A stretch of DNA of 64,000 nt from Pseudomonas sp. dw_358 (GCF_018449655.1 NZ_JAAVUX010000021.1:1-64000), one strand, 5' to 3'; positions 9,601 to 18,239 are shown, counted from the stretch's first letter. Program-made: numbers and translations. Notes: generated by a model not told the origin, from the letters alone.

Positions 9601-10392
9601 GTTGAGGATCAGCGCGGTCTCGGTGCTGTCCATCCAGTCCTGCACCTGGCTCAGGCAACCCGGCTCCTTGAGGCTGGCCACGGCCACCGGCAAGGGGTTG
9701 AGCCCGGCAGCCTGCAAGCGCTGGCAGAATACATCGACAAATCCCGTGTTGGCCGCTTGCAGGTGCGAACGGTAGAAGAGCAAGGCCACCACCGGCTGGC
9801 CGGTCCGCCAGTCTTCACGCCACTGTTCGAGCCCGGCCGTTGTGTGGCGCGGGTGGTAAAGCACCGTGCGCGGCAAGGCCTGGGGTTCGGCCCAGGCATA
9901 ATCGCGGCTCAGCCAAGTGCTGGCCAGGTAATTCAGCATCCCTTGCGCGTTGCCTTTGCCGCCCTGACGCAGGAAGGCCCAGAGTCGTTCGGCCTGCTCG
10001 GCGGGCACCGTGCTCAGGGCGCTGAGCTCCGGGTCCGGGCGGTCGTCGCCGGGCACCATGATCACCTGCACGCCGCGCTCGGCCAGCTGCACCAACTGCT
10101 CGACGCCGTAGCGCCAGTAGCCGATACCACCATGCAGTGACAAGAGGATGACCTTGGCGTGGCGCAGCACCTGATCGACGTAGAGGTCCACCGAGGCGTG
10201 GTTCTGCACCTGCATGGGGTTGGCCAGGCGCAGGCTGGGGAAGTTTTCCGGCAACTGCTGGGCGGTGTCGGCCAGCAGCGCCAGATGGGAGTCACCGCTA
10301 CAGAGGATCACCAGTTCGGCCGGTGTCTGGCCGAGGTCGGCGATGCTGTCGTCGGGCACGAAGCCCCCCGGCTGGGTCCGTAGCAGGTGCAT
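6619..10392 (-). CDS. cobN: Cobaltochelatase large subunit CobN
   Basis: At 1257 residues this has the length and architecture of CobN/ChlH. It inserts cobalt into hydrogenobyrinic acid a,c-diamide in the aerobic vitamin B12 pathway, using ATP hydrolysed by the partner AAA+/VWA subunits. Recognisable segments are VILLSLHGGIGYWRYGVEQL near residue 90, the central HVGKHGNLEWLPGKGVGLS and the late GAYGAGVQGAIDGRLW. It lies between cobW (3-nt gap) and the ChlI-like ATPase, all on the minus strand and probably one transcript. The very long open frame on the opposite strand (about 6181-10140) is a GC-skew shadow. Confidence 0.95.
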   Translation of the reverse strand: MHLLRTQPGGFVPDDSIADLGQTPAELVILCSGDSHLALLADTAQQLPENFPSLRLANPMQVQNHASVDLYVDQVLRHAKVILLSLHGGIGYWRYGVEQLVQLAERGVQVIMVPGDDRPDPELSALSTVPAEQAERLWAFLRQGGKGNAQGMLNYLASTWLSRDYAWAEPQALPRTVLYHPRHTTAGLEQWREDWRTGQPVVALLFYRSHLQAANTGFVDVFCQRLQAAGLNPLPVAVASLKEPGCLSQVQDWMDSTETALILNTTGFAQSSPETPHLRPFRRDIPVIQAICAQDNQAGWEASEQGLGARDLAMHIALPELDGRIISRPISFKDLAWRSERSQSDVVCYRPHVGRMDFVAELARRWVELARLRNPDKRVALIVANYPTRDGRIGNGVGLDTPAAALNILQAMQTAGYPVDDLPADGTALIAALLGGVSNDLETLDLRPCHQSLALNDYLDAFARLPAANQAAVKARWGEPAGDPMLRNGRMMVAGLRFGLTFVGIQPARGYQVDPSAVYHDPDLVPPHGYLAFYFWLRHVYGADALIHVGKHGNLEWLPGKGVGLSEQCWPDALLGPLPNIYPFIVNDPGEGAQAKRRTQAVIIDHLMPPLTRAESYGPLRDLELLADEYYEAQLLDPRRARELQGDILKLVRETRIDQELQLDRDAEADVWLPRLDTYLCDLKESQIRDGLHVFGQSPTGRLRLDTLLALLRIPRGDGRGAGQSLLRVLAKAFGLGFDPLDCVLGEPYAGPRPEALADITAEPWRTLGDTRERLELYAAELCRTELAREPHQPDCRARSALQSPDLDLVLDGLRDTVAPRLDACGPAEMAGLLDALAGRFVPAGPSGAPSRGRLDVLPTGRNFFSVDVRNLPTTTAWRIGFASANLILERHLQDHGDHLRQLGLSVWGTATMRTGGDDIAQAMALLGVRPVWATGSQRVDDFEILPLSLLDRPRVDVTLRISGFFRDAFGNLMRLFDAAVQAVAALEEPDDLNPLAARVREERAQLQASGLSAEDAARQAGWRIFGAKPGAYGAGVQGAIDGRLWQTREDLAEVYLNWGGYAYGAADEGTPARADFARRLGQVQAVVQNQDNREHDLLDSNDYYQFQGGMLAAADTLSGSATASYHGDHSQPDVPRVRTLKEELNRVVRARAANPKWIEGVKRHGYKGAFELAATVDNLFAFDATTHLIDDHQYALLAEAYLLDADTRTFIQQHNPHALRDIAERLLEAQQRGLWSDPGDYRQAVEDVLLDCEEES

Positions 10393-10395
10393 GGG

Positions 10396-11460
10396 TCAGG
10401 CCGTCAGCGCAGTGCGCAGGCTGCTTTCCAGCACGGCGGCGTCCAGCGCCTGGCCGATCAGCACCAGGTGCGTGCTGCGGGTCTCACCGGCCGCCCAGGC
10501 CCGGTCGAAGTGCTTGTCGAATCGGGTGCCGACACCCTGGATCAATAGACGCATCGGCTTGCCGGGGATCGCCGCAAAGCCTTTGACCCGCAGGATGCCG
10601 TGCTTGACCACCAGTTTATTCAAGGCTTGCAGCAGCAAGGCTTCCGGCGCTTCGGGCAGTTCGATGGAGATCGAGTCGAAAGCATCATGGTCGTGATCGG
10701 CGTGGTCGTCGCCCTCGTGATGATCGTGGTGGGTCCGGCGGCCGTCGATGTGCTCTTCCGACTCGGCGCCCAGGCCGATCAACACGTCCAGGGGCAGGCG
10801 CCCGTTGCTGGCTTCGATCACCTTGACCGCCGGCGGCAGCTCTTCGCTGACTTCGGCGCGCACGGCCGCCAGGGCCTGGGCGTCGATCAGATCGGCCTTG
10901 TTGAGGATCACCAGGTCGGCGCTGGCCAATTGGTCAGCGAACAGCTCGTGCAGCGGTGATTCGTGATCCAGATTGGGGTCCAGCTTGCGCTGGGCGTCGA
11001 CTTGCTCAGGGAAGGCGGCGAAAGTGCCCGCGGCCACCGCCGGGCTGTCCACCACGGTGATCACCGCGTCCACGGTGCAGGCGCTGCGGATTTCCGGCCA
11101 CTGGAAGGCTTGTACCAATGGCTTGGGCAACGCCAGGCCGCTGGTTTCGATGAGAATGTGGTCCAGGTCGCCGCGTCGGGCCACCAGCTCGCGCATGACC
11201 GGGAAGAATTCTTCCTGCACCGTGCAGCACAGGCAGCCGTTGGCCAGTTCGTAGACCCGTCCGTTGGCTTCTTCTTCGCTGCAGCCGATGCTGCACTGCT
11301 TGAGAATGTCGCCATCGATGCCCAACTCGCCGAACTCGTTGACGATCACCGCGATGCGCCGGCCCTGGGCGTTGTCGAGCATGTGCCGCAGCAGCGTGGT
11401 CTTGCCCGAGCCCAGAAAGCCAGTAACGATGGTGACGGGGAGTTTGGCCAGAGTTTTCAT
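10396..11460 (-). CDS. cobW: CobW-type GTPase / metallochaperone
   Basis: The 354-residue G3E GTPase has the P-loop GFLGSGKTTLL at the N-terminus, the metal-binding CLCC motif (family CxCC), an ETSGLALP switch segment, the NKADL base-recognition motif and a His-rich insert (HHDHHEGDDHADHDHD). The family loads metals onto partner enzymes; the position upstream of cobN argues for cobalt delivery. I chose the ATG at 11460 (MKTLAKLPVTIVTG), which fits the family N-terminus better than an upstream in-frame start at 11493. The gene is divergent from cobE/cobM. Confidence 0.92.
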   Translation of the reverse strand: MKTLAKLPVTIVTGFLGSGKTTLLRHMLDNAQGRRIAVIVNEFGELGIDGDILKQCSIGCSEEEANGRVYELANGCLCCTVQEEFFPVMRELVARRGDLDHILIETSGLALPKPLVQAFQWPEIRSACTVDAVITVVDSPAVAAGTFAAFPEQVDAQRKLDPNLDHESPLHELFADQLASADLVILNKADLIDAQALAAVRAEVSEELPPAVKVIEASNGRLPLDVLIGLGAESEEHIDGRRTHHDHHEGDDHADHDHDAFDSISIELPEAPEALLLQALNKLVVKHGILRVKGFAAIPGKPMRLLIQGVGTRFDKHFDRAWAAGETRSTHLVLIGQALDAAVLESSLRTALTA

Positions 11461-11604
11461 CGGTGCGGGGACCTCGGTGGGTGGGGGATGCAAGGCTACG
11501 CAGGGCGCGGGGACAGGTCAAATGGATATGCCGTTTGACGTCGGTCGGCCGGGCATGGTTTCCTGCGCGCTGCCGAGCCTCACCCGTCTGCGAGTGTCTG
11601 TCCC

Positions 11605-12024
11605 ATGGAGCTTCTTCCCGCCCCCGACGCGGCCCTGATTCTGGGTGTGGGCTGCCGCCGCGGCTGTGACGATGCGCAACTGGCCGCCTTGCTCGACCGG
11701 GTGCTGCTGGCCCATGGGCTGCAGGGTCTGCCGGTGGTGGCCGTCGCCACAATCGCCAGCAAGGCTGACGAACCGGCGCTACAGGGGCTGGCTCGGCGCC
11801 TGGGTTGCCCGCTGCTGGTCTTCAGCCCCGCGCAACTGCTGCGCCATACCGAACAGTTGAGCCAGCGTTCCGAACGGGTCTTCCAGGCCACCGGCTGCTA
11901 CGGCGTGGCCGAAGGCGCGGCCTTGGCCATGGCCGGCCAGATGGGCGTCGAGCGCCCTCGGCTGCGAGTCACGCGCCAGGCCAGCGACGCGGCAACGCTT
12001 GCCGTGGTGATGGCGCCGACATGA
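11605..12024 (+). CDS. cobE: CobE-like cobalamin biosynthesis protein
   Basis: The 139-residue protein corresponds to CobE or the C-terminal domain of CbiG: LILGVGCRRGCDDAQL at the N-terminus, a TIASKADEPAL stretch, and ATGCYGVAEGAAL followed by VTRQASDAATLAVV. In the aerobic pathway CobE is a small accessory protein whose exact role is uncertain; CbiG opens the delta-lactone ring in the anaerobic route. The gene is 37 bp upstream of cobM and is probably co-transcribed with it. Confidence 0.85.
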   Translation: MELLPAPDAALILGVGCRRGCDDAQLAALLDRVLLAHGLQGLPVVAVATIASKADEPALQGLARRLGCPLLVFSPAQLLRHTEQLSQRSERVFQATGCYGVAEGAALAMAGQMGVERPRLRVTRQASDAATLAVVMAPT

Positions 12025-12061
12025 GACCCGCCTCTCCCCTCTTCCATTGTTCAGGTGTTGC

Positions 12062-12808
12062 ATGACTGTCTACTTCATTGGTGCCGGCCCCGGCGATCCG
12101 GATTTGATCACCGTCAAGGGCCAGCGCCTGATCCACCGCTGCCCGGTGATCATCTATGCCGGCTCCCTGGTTCCGGCCGCAGTGTTAGAAGGCCACCGCG
12201 CCGAAGTGCTGCTCAACAGTGCCGAACTGCACTTGCAGCAGATCCTCGACGCCATGGCCCTGGCGCACGCCAAGGGGCAGGACGTGGCCCGGGTGCATTC
12301 CGGTGATCCGAGCCTGTACGGCGCCATCGGCGAACAGATCCGCGGCTTGCGCGCGTTGGGCATCGACTATGAAATTGTCCCCGGTGTCACGGCCACGGCG
12401 GCCTGCGCGGCGCTGTTGGGGGCTGAACTGACCCTGCCGGACATTTCCCAGACGGTGATTCTGACCCGCTATGCCGATAAATCACCGATGCCGGCCGGTG
12501 AGGCGCTGGCTGATCTGGCACGGCATGGCACGACCATGGCCATTCATCTGGGGGTGCAGCATCTGGAGCGGATTGTTGCCGAATTGACCCCACACTATGG
12601 GACCGACTGCCCGATCGCGGTGGTGCACCGGGCGACCTGGCCGGATCAGGACTGGGCGTTGGGTACGCTGGCGGATATCGAGGAGAAAGTGGCGGCCAAG
12701 GGGTTTCGGCGCACCGCGTTGATTCTGGTGGGTCGCGTGCTGGGCAGCGATCTGTTCGGCGAGTCAGCGTTGTATCGGGCGGGGCATGCCCATCTCTACA
12801 GGCCGTAA
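12062..12808 (+). CDS. cobM: Precorrin-4 C11-methyltransferase
   Basis: A 248-residue SAM-dependent tetrapyrrole methylase: N-terminal YFIGAGPGDPDLITVKGQ SAM loop, HSGDPSLYGAIGEQ near residue 80 and EIVPGVTATAACAALLGAEL, all diagnostic of CobM/CbiF. It methylates C-11 of precorrin-4. I chose the ATG at 12062 (MTVYFIGAG) over an upstream in-frame TTG at 12047. It ends just before a REP palindrome. Confidence 0.93.
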   Translation: MTVYFIGAGPGDPDLITVKGQRLIHRCPVIIYAGSLVPAAVLEGHRAEVLLNSAELHLQQILDAMALAHAKGQDVARVHSGDPSLYGAIGEQIRGLRALGIDYEIVPGVTATAACAALLGAELTLPDISQTVILTRYADKSPMPAGEALADLARHGTTMAIHLGVQHLERIVAELTPHYGTDCPIAVVHRATWPDQDWALGTLADIEEKVAAKGFRRTALILVGRVLGSDLFGESALYRAGHAHLYRP

Positions 12809-12829
12809 GCGCTTCACACATTTCCACGG

Positions 12830-12919
12830 CCTGCACGCCCGAGCTTGTTCGGGAGGGCTGCACCACAACGCCCAAAGGCGTTGCGCCGCGAGCTTCCCGA
12901 GCAAGCTCGGCCCTGCAGC
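12830..12919. repeat. REPIN-like inverted pair of REP sequences
   Basis: CCCGAGCTTGTTCGGGAGG near 12838-12856 and its inverted partner CTTCCCGAGCAAGCTCGG near 12893-12910 flank a short spacer, the standard Pseudomonas REP pair. It lies in the gap between the convergent cobM and nfuA genes and can fold into a stable stem that may also serve as a 3' end. Confidence 0.75.
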
Positions 12920-12934
12920 ATCGAGCGCGCTCGA

Positions 12935-13519
12935 CTAATAGTACGCGTTCTCTTTCTGCGTGTGGTCGGTCACGTCACGAACGCCGGTCAGCTCGGGGAT
13001 GCGTTCGAGCAGGGTGCGCTCGATGCCTTCCTTGAGGGTCACGTCGGCCTGACCGCAGCCCTGGCAGCCGCCACCGAATTGCAGCACGGCCACGCCATCT
13101 TCCACCACTTCGATCAGGGTCACCTGGCCACCATGACTGGCCAGCCCCGGGTTGATCTCGGTTTGCAGGTAGTAGTTGATGCGCTCGTTGATCGGGCTGT
13201 CGGCATTGACCATGGGCACTTTGGCGTTGGGTGCCTTGATGGTCAGCTGGCCGCCCATGCGATCCGTTGCGTAATCGACCACCGCATCGTCGAGGAAGGG
13301 TTCACTGAAAGCATCGATCCAGGCCGTGAAGCTGGCCAGGCCCAAGGCCGTGTCTTCAGCCTTTTCTTCACCCGGCTTGCAATAGGCGATGCAGGTTTCG
13401 GCGTACTGCGTACCCGGCTGGGTAATGAAAACGCGGATGCCGATGCCAGGCGTGTTCTGCTTGCTGAGCAGATCGGCCAGGTAATCATGGGCGGCGTCGG
13501 TAATCGTTATGGCGCTCAT
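12935..13519 (-). CDS. nfuA: Fe-S biogenesis protein NfuA
   Basis: The 194-residue product has an N-terminal degenerate A-type domain (about 1-95) and a C-terminal Nfu domain with the cluster-binding CxxC, C152-Q-G-C155, in GGGCQGCGQADVTL. NfuA binds a [4Fe-4S] cluster at the dimer interface and delivers it to client enzymes, especially under oxidative stress. Length and both domains match the gammaproteobacterial protein. It is monocistronic here and convergent with cobM. Confidence 0.95.
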   Translation of the reverse strand: MSAITITDAAHDYLADLLSKQNTPGIGIRVFITQPGTQYAETCIAYCKPGEEKAEDTALGLASFTAWIDAFSEPFLDDAVVDYATDRMGGQLTIKAPNAKVPMVNADSPINERINYYLQTEINPGLASHGGQVTLIEVVEDGVAVLQFGGGCQGCGQADVTLKEGIERTLLERIPELTGVRDVTDHTQKENAYY

Positions 13520-13576
13520 ATAAGTTCCTCACAGACTTGCGACTAGTTTACGCCAAAGCGTGCGCCTGACAAAGTC

Positions 13577-14611
13577 CTAGTATTTTTGTCGGGAAATGGT
13601 CGCAGGTGCAGCCGCCTCCAGACGTTGATCGGCCCAGCCTTTCATTCGCCGGTACAGTCGGGTTTCGATCCACACATAGCTGCCCCAGGAAATGAGCGCG
13701 ATCACCGGCACACAGACGGCAAACGTCACGTAGGGATTCAGGTGCCAGTGCTCGCTCAGCAGCCAGCCGACGTACAGCACCAGGACGTGGACCAGGTACA
13801 CCGAATACGAACAGTCTCCCAGTGTCTTGAGGATCCTGCTGCCCTTGAAATACGGCTCCATGGCCACGCAGCCCAGCACGATGATCGCGCTGGGCACACC
13901 CCAGTTGAGCAGACGGTCGCTGGCATTGAGATGATAAAGGGTCAACACCGAGGCCACGATCAACGCCAGTGGCATCCAGAACCCGGTAGCGATCCAGCCA
14001 CGGCGATACAGCATGCCGATCCCGACCCCCAGCAGGAATTCGTACATGATGTTGTTCTGATAGAAGCGGCTGACCACCCCATAGCGACCGAGCACTTCAC
14101 CGATGGCAAAAAGTGCAGCCCCCAGCACCAGCGGACGGTGGCGCCGGGGCAGGCTGAATACCAAAGAAAACAACAGATAGAACAGCATTTCATAGTTCAG
14201 GGTCCAGCCCACATTCAGCGTCGGATACAATCCGTAGCCGCCCGGGTTTTCGGCCGGGATGAACAGCAGCGACAAAATGAAATGCGGCAGATCCACCGCC
14301 GAGTGCGGCATCCATTGCCCCAGGCACACCAGCATCAGGCCCATGAGCAGGGTATAGAGCCAATAAGCCGGCACGATGCGGATCACCCGGTTAAGCATGA
14401 AGCGCCCGCCCGGCATGTCCTTGTCCAGCGTCGACAAGTAGATCACCAAGCCGCTGATCACGAAAAAAATATCCACACCCACCGCTCCCCGGTCAGTGAA
14501 GAATTGGCCAATGGGCCCTGAGGGATGGAAATCGAAAAAAATCTGCATGAAGTGATGGCACACCACCATCCATGCGGCCAGCGCCCTGAGGGCTTGAAGC
14601 GAAATGAGCAT
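13577..14611 (-). CDS. Membrane acyltransferase, acyltransferase-3 family
   Basis: A 344-residue protein with about ten hydrophobic helices and the acyltransferase-3 N-terminal signature LQALRALAAWMVVCHHF, followed by DIFFVISGLVIY. The family transfers acetyl or other acyl groups to sugars of O-antigen, Nod factors or exopolysaccharide at the inner membrane. The acceptor cannot be read from sequence, and no polysaccharide genes lie beside it. Divergent from the SRPBCC gene at 14798. Confidence 0.85.
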   Translation of the reverse strand: MLISLQALRALAAWMVVCHHFMQIFFDFHPSGPIGQFFTDRGAVGVDIFFVISGLVIYLSTLDKDMPGGRFMLNRVIRIVPAYWLYTLLMGLMLVCLGQWMPHSAVDLPHFILSLLFIPAENPGGYGLYPTLNVGWTLNYEMLFYLLFSLVFSLPRRHRPLVLGAALFAIGEVLGRYGVVSRFYQNNIMYEFLLGVGIGMLYRRGWIATGFWMPLALIVASVLTLYHLNASDRLLNWGVPSAIIVLGCVAMEPYFKGSRILKTLGDCSYSVYLVHVLVLYVGWLLSEHWHLNPYVTFAVCVPVIALISWGSYVWIETRLYRRMKGWADQRLEAAAPATISRQKY

Positions 14612-14797
14612 TGAAGAATCGCCTTCCTTTTAATCCGTAGCTGGCGCCCCCGTTTCAGGGTGCCTTGAGAGGTACGACTACAAAAAGGCGAAAATGCTCT
14701 TGCAGATCGACGGTTGGTCGCCTGAGGGGTGGAAAAAGGAACATCCCCCGCCGCAGCCACTCTGTTGATCATTGCCCTCACCCAGAAGGATTGCCCC

Positions 14798-15538
14798 ATG
14801 ACCGATCAACTGCCCCAGCGGCGCCCTGCCCCAGGCAACCTGGGCGGTGCCGAACGTGGCGTGTCGCTGACCGCCGGCACCCTGCTCGCCCTCAATGGCG
14901 TGCGTCATGGCGGCTTGCTTGGGCTGGCGCAACTGGTGGCAGGCGCAGCGGCGGTCTGGCGTGGCTACACCGGCGTATGCCAGATCAAACAGGCCCTGGA
15001 CAGGTCCCGGCAGGTGGCGCCCCGGCGCTATGCGCGCAAGGTCATTACCCGCAGCATCAGCATCGACAAGCCGCGCAGCGAAGTCTTCGAGTTTTGCCGC
15101 GAGCCGCTGAATATCGGAGCGCTGATCCCCTGGATCGAGGAAATCGAAGAAGTGGGCGACAACCTCTACCGATGGCGCGCCTCGGGGCCGGTGGATCGCG
15201 TGCTGCAATGTACCCTTACCCGCCAGATCAGCGCACCCGCCCAGCGCCTGCGCTGGAGCACAGTGTGGAACGGCCCGTGGGATCACGACGTGATCGTCGA
15301 CTTCAGCGACACCCCGACCGGGACTCAGGTGCGGGTCATCGTCGCCTGCCGGTCAACCCGGGGCATCGCCCTGACCGGGTTGCTCGGCAAGTTCGCCGAC
15401 AAGGCCTTACTGCACTTGTTGCGCAGCATCAAGGCGCAGCTGGAGTCGGGTGAGGTCAGCGCGCAGACCATGGGTGGCGAAGCGTCCAAGGATTTTCTCT
15501 TCGTGCACCCGGCGCGCAACCTGGACACTCAGTTGTGA
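14798..15538 (+). CDS. SRPBCC-family protein with N-terminal DUF2892-like hydrophobic region
   Basis: The 246-residue protein combines an N-terminal hydrophobic stretch (about residues 22-60, GVSLTAGTLLALNG to AAAVWRGYTG) resembling DUF2892 with a START/polyketide-cyclase-like SRPBCC domain (about 80-220; VITRSISIDKPRSEVFEFC). Such proteins bind hydrophobic ligands; the function is unknown. I chose the ATG at 14798, preceded by AAGGA. The 3' end overlaps the convergent ClpP-like gene by 10 nt. Confidence 0.75.
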   Translation: MTDQLPQRRPAPGNLGGAERGVSLTAGTLLALNGVRHGGLLGLAQLVAGAAAVWRGYTGVCQIKQALDRSRQVAPRRYARKVITRSISIDKPRSEVFEFCREPLNIGALIPWIEEIEEVGDNLYRWRASGPVDRVLQCTLTRQISAPAQRLRWSTVWNGPWDHDVIVDFSDTPTGTQVRVIVACRSTRGIALTGLLGKFADKALLHLLRSIKAQLESGEVSAQTMGGEASKDFLFVHPARNLDTQL

Positions 15539-16080
15539 ATGCACCAGGCCACTGAACCCGGACGGATGCGCAGGTCTTCGACCGTATCGATCATGCCGCT
15601 GACCAGCGCTTGCTCGGGGTCGAGGATGCGCGGCGCGGCGATCAGGTATTTGGGAATGTCCAGCGCTTCGCCGGCCCCTTCGGTGCGCTCGGCGACAATC
15701 CGCGCATAGGCTTGCAGGTCATAGTCCAGGGTCATGGAGTATTCCGACATGCGCGAGTGGTCCACGGACCCGTGCAGGTTCCAGTGAAACGGGTGGAAGA
15801 GGAATTTGCTGTGGCGCCCGGCGGTGCGGCGTTGGCCGGCCAGGAACAGGATGTTGCCCATGGATTCCACGGTACCCAGGTTATGGGTGTGCAGCGGGAT
15901 CGGCAGCGCCATCAGAAAGTTGTACATCGTAAAGCCGTAGCTGCACTCACCGCCCATGGTGGCGATGGTCAGGAGGATCTCCGAAGCGTCCTGGGCGAGC
16001 GCCTTGGAGCACGTGTCGATCAACTGCCCGCAGGTGGTGGAATTGATCGGACCGGTGAAATGAATGATATGAGTGGTCAT
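15529..16080 (-). CDS. ClpP-like serine protease, stand-alone
   Basis: The 183-residue protein has a ClpP/crotonase fold. The catalytic Ser is visible in GTVESMGNILFLAG (S73) and the His in KFLFHPFHW (H96), spaced about as in ClpP (S98/H123). It is clearly not the canonical clpP: there is no clpX or lon neighbour, and the IATMGGECSYGFTMYNFL segment is divergent. Partner ATPase and substrates are unknown. I chose the ATG at 16080 (MTTHIIHFTGPI); the frame extends upstream to 16179 without ClpP-like sequence. Confidence 0.8.
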   Translation of the reverse strand: MTTHIIHFTGPINSTTCGQLIDTCSKALAQDASEILLTIATMGGECSYGFTMYNFLMALPIPLHTHNLGTVESMGNILFLAGQRRTAGRHSKFLFHPFHWNLHGSVDHSRMSEYSMTLDYDLQAYARIVAERTEGAGEALDIPKYLIAAPRILDPEQALVSGMIDTVEDLRIRPGSVAWCIHN

Positions 16081-16234
16081 CGCAATACCTGCTGTGGCAA
16101 AGGGCCGACTGAAGTGGAAGAGACACTGAAGTCTCATGCAATTCATCGGCCCATTACCCAGTGGCTTGAACCACTTCACGGATCAACGGCTAGCCGCACG
16201 ACGGGCGGCGAGTCAACGCAAGCGGGCTGCAGGC

Positions 16235-16483
16235 TCAGCGCCGGTCGCCACCGCTATTCTGGCCGCCTTTCTGGCCGGTCTGCGGGTTGTTGGTGCGATC
16301 GGTATTGGCATTCCCGGTATTGGACTGGCCGCCTTTCTGGCCCGCCTCGGAATGGCGTTGCTGATGATCGGCGTTGGATTTTTGACTGCCGCCGCTTGCC
16401 TGACCTCCCTTCTGGCCGGCTTCGGACGCCTTTTGTTTATCGTTAGAAAAGTTACCGGGATTATTATTTCCAGAGTTAGCCAT
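16235..16483 (-). CDS. KGG-repeat stress protein, YciG/con-10-like
   Basis: An 82-residue, very hydrophilic protein rich in Gly, Asn, Gln and Ser. It carries three (G)QKGGQ repeats (about residues 23, 49 and 70) in the EAGQKGGQ context that defines the KGG domain of con-10 and YciG. These small intrinsically disordered proteins are general-stress or stationary-phase induced. The molecular role is not known. Confidence 0.85.
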   Translation of the reverse strand: MANSGNNNPGNFSNDKQKASEAGQKGGQASGGSQKSNADHQQRHSEAGQKGGQSNTGNANTDRTNNPQTGQKGGQNSGGDRR

Positions 16484-16665
16484 TTTCTAAATCTCCAATT
16501 GGGCAGTGTGCGAACCAGTGCTCGCATTACTGAGAGTATGTGTCCTCGGGAAAATTGCAAATTCATCAAGGCGTTGGACCAAAGGTGGTAAACATTGGCG
16601 CATTAAATATAATGCCGTCCAGCGCCGGGCGACTTCCCGCACGCCGTTTTTGACAGGTTTTATCG

Positions 16666-17460
16666 ATGAGCAAGCCCCGCGTCGTCCTCAAGACCGCCGC
16701 CGAAGTAGCCCAGTCGCGGCATGCCGCCCAGCTGGCCGCCGAAGTGCTGGCGATGATCACCCCTCATGTCAAACCAGGGGTGTCGAGCAATGATCTGGAC
16801 CGTCTGTGCCATGACTACATCGTCAATGTACAAGGCGCCATTCCCGGTAACATCGGCTACCACGGCTTCCCCAAGACCGTGTGCACCTCGGTCAACCAGG
16901 TGGTGTGCCACGGCATCCCCAACGACCAGCCATTGGCCGACGGCGACATCCTCAATATCGACATTGCCGTGGTCAAGGATGGCTGGTACGGCGACACCAG
17001 CCGCATGTACTTCGTCGGCGAGCCCAGCCCCGCGGCGCGGCGACTGGTGGCAACGACTTACGAAGCCATGTGCGCGGGCATCCGCGTGGTGCGCCCCGGC
17101 GCCACACTGGGCGACATCGGCCATGCCATCCAGAGCGTCGCCGAGCGCGACGGCTACAGTGTGGTGCGCGAGTACTGTGGGCACGGTATCGGCAAGGTCT
17201 ACCACGACGAGCCGCAGATCCTGCACTACGGCCGCCCCGGCGAAGGCATCACGCTCAAGGCCGGGATGATCTTCACCATCGAACCCATGCTCAATGCCGG
17301 CAAGGCCGGGGTGAAGACCCTGGGCGATGGCTGGACGGTCGTCACCCGCGACAGCTCGCTGTCGGCCCAGTGGGAACACATGGTCGCGGTCACCGAAGAT
17401 GGCTTTCAGGTGCTCAGTGCCTGGCCCGACAGCGTGACCGACTACCCGCCCGTCGCCTGA
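16666..17460 (+). CDS. map: Type I methionine aminopeptidase
   Basis: A 264-residue type I MetAP that removes N-terminal Met from nascent proteins. Metal ligands lie in NIDIAVVKDGWYGDTSRM (the two Asp), CGHGIGKVYHDEP (His), FTIEPML (Glu) and QWEHMVAVTEDG (Glu). It is not next to rpsB-tsf, where the housekeeping pseudomonad map gene usually lies, so this may be a second copy; that cannot be tested in this window. A TTTTTGACAGGTTTTATCG stretch precedes the ATG. The stop overlaps the convergent kinase gene by 19 nt. Confidence 0.93.
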   Translation: MSKPRVVLKTAAEVAQSRHAAQLAAEVLAMITPHVKPGVSSNDLDRLCHDYIVNVQGAIPGNIGYHGFPKTVCTSVNQVVCHGIPNDQPLADGDILNIDIAVVKDGWYGDTSRMYFVGEPSPAARRLVATTYEAMCAGIRVVRPGATLGDIGHAIQSVAERDGYSVVREYCGHGIGKVYHDEPQILHYGRPGEGITLKAGMIFTIEPMLNAGKAGVKTLGDGWTVVTRDSSLSAQWEHMVAVTEDGFQVLSAWPDSVTDYPPVA

Positions 17461-18101
17461 CCCCAGGGGATGACCCGATCGGCCCGCGCGCGCCAGGCTT
17501 CGATGCTGCGGGCGTTGGGCTCATCGGTGCTGTCCACCCACGCCTCGGCCTCGGCTTGTGTACGCCCGTAGCGCATGTGCCGCGCCACCAACTGGCGGCG
17601 GCGGGTGGCGGCGTCGACATCGACGTACCAGCAGGCGTCGAACAGCGCGCGGGTTTGCTGCCACGGGCCTTCGCCCAACAGCAGATAGTTGCCTTCGCTG
17701 ATGATCAGCGGCACCTGGGCACTGACCGGGATGGCGCTGGCGAGGGACTCCTCCAGTTCCCGATCAAAAAACGGTGCATACACCGTTTCTTCCGCCGGCT
17801 GATCGCGCAAGCGGCGCAACAACGCCTGATAGCCGAACACGTCGAAGGTGTCCGCCGCCCCCTTGCGCGACTGCCTTTGGAGCCGGCGCAGTTCGCGGTT
17901 GGCCAGATGAAATCCGTCCATCGGCACCACCACTGCCTGCTCGCCCAATGCCTCGGCCAGCAGCGCCGCCACCGTGGATTTTCCGGAGCCAGGCGTGCCA
18001 GCAATGCCCAGCAGGCGCCGGCCGCCACGGGCAATCAGCGCCTGGGCATGCTCCAGCAGCCCTTCGGGAAGTCTTGCCCCTGCGGGCATATCCGTGCTCA
18101 T
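17442..18101 (-). CDS. P-loop nucleoside/sugar kinase family protein
   Basis: The 219-residue protein has Walker A GTPGSGKSTVAALL, a VVPMDGFHLANREL substrate segment, ISEGNYLLL (Walker B-like) and a basic lid ATRRRQLVARHMRYGRT. It belongs to the uridine-kinase/PanK-like P-loop kinases annotated as nucleoside/nucleotide kinase or fructose-transport kinase (FrcK-like). The substrate is uncertain; the divergent sugar-porter gene at 18240 makes a sugar plausible. I chose MSTDMP at 18101 because GAGG lies about 6 nt upstream; ATG at 18107 is the alternative. Confidence 0.75.
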   Translation of the reverse strand: MSTDMPAGARLPEGLLEHAQALIARGGRRLLGIAGTPGSGKSTVAALLAEALGEQAVVVPMDGFHLANRELRRLQRQSRKGAADTFDVFGYQALLRRLRDQPAEETVYAPFFDRELEESLASAIPVSAQVPLIISEGNYLLLGEGPWQQTRALFDACWYVDVDAATRRRQLVARHMRYGRTQAEAEAWVDSTDEPNARSIEAWRARADRVIPWGQATGG

Positions 18102-18239
18102 AGCCATCCTCTTCGATGAAAAACACCAGGACAACCCGGCACCAATCAAGGCAACCGGCGTCTGTATCAAGGGCGCCAGCCACAACAATCAAGCCAGGCG
18201 CGCCCGACATTACCCCTGCAGGACGATCTGGAGCAACTC

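Noticed and set aside
6181..10140. A 1319-codon open frame on the plus strand
   Set aside because: It lies opposite cobN; CobN has clear family motifs, so the plus-strand frame is a GC-content shadow.
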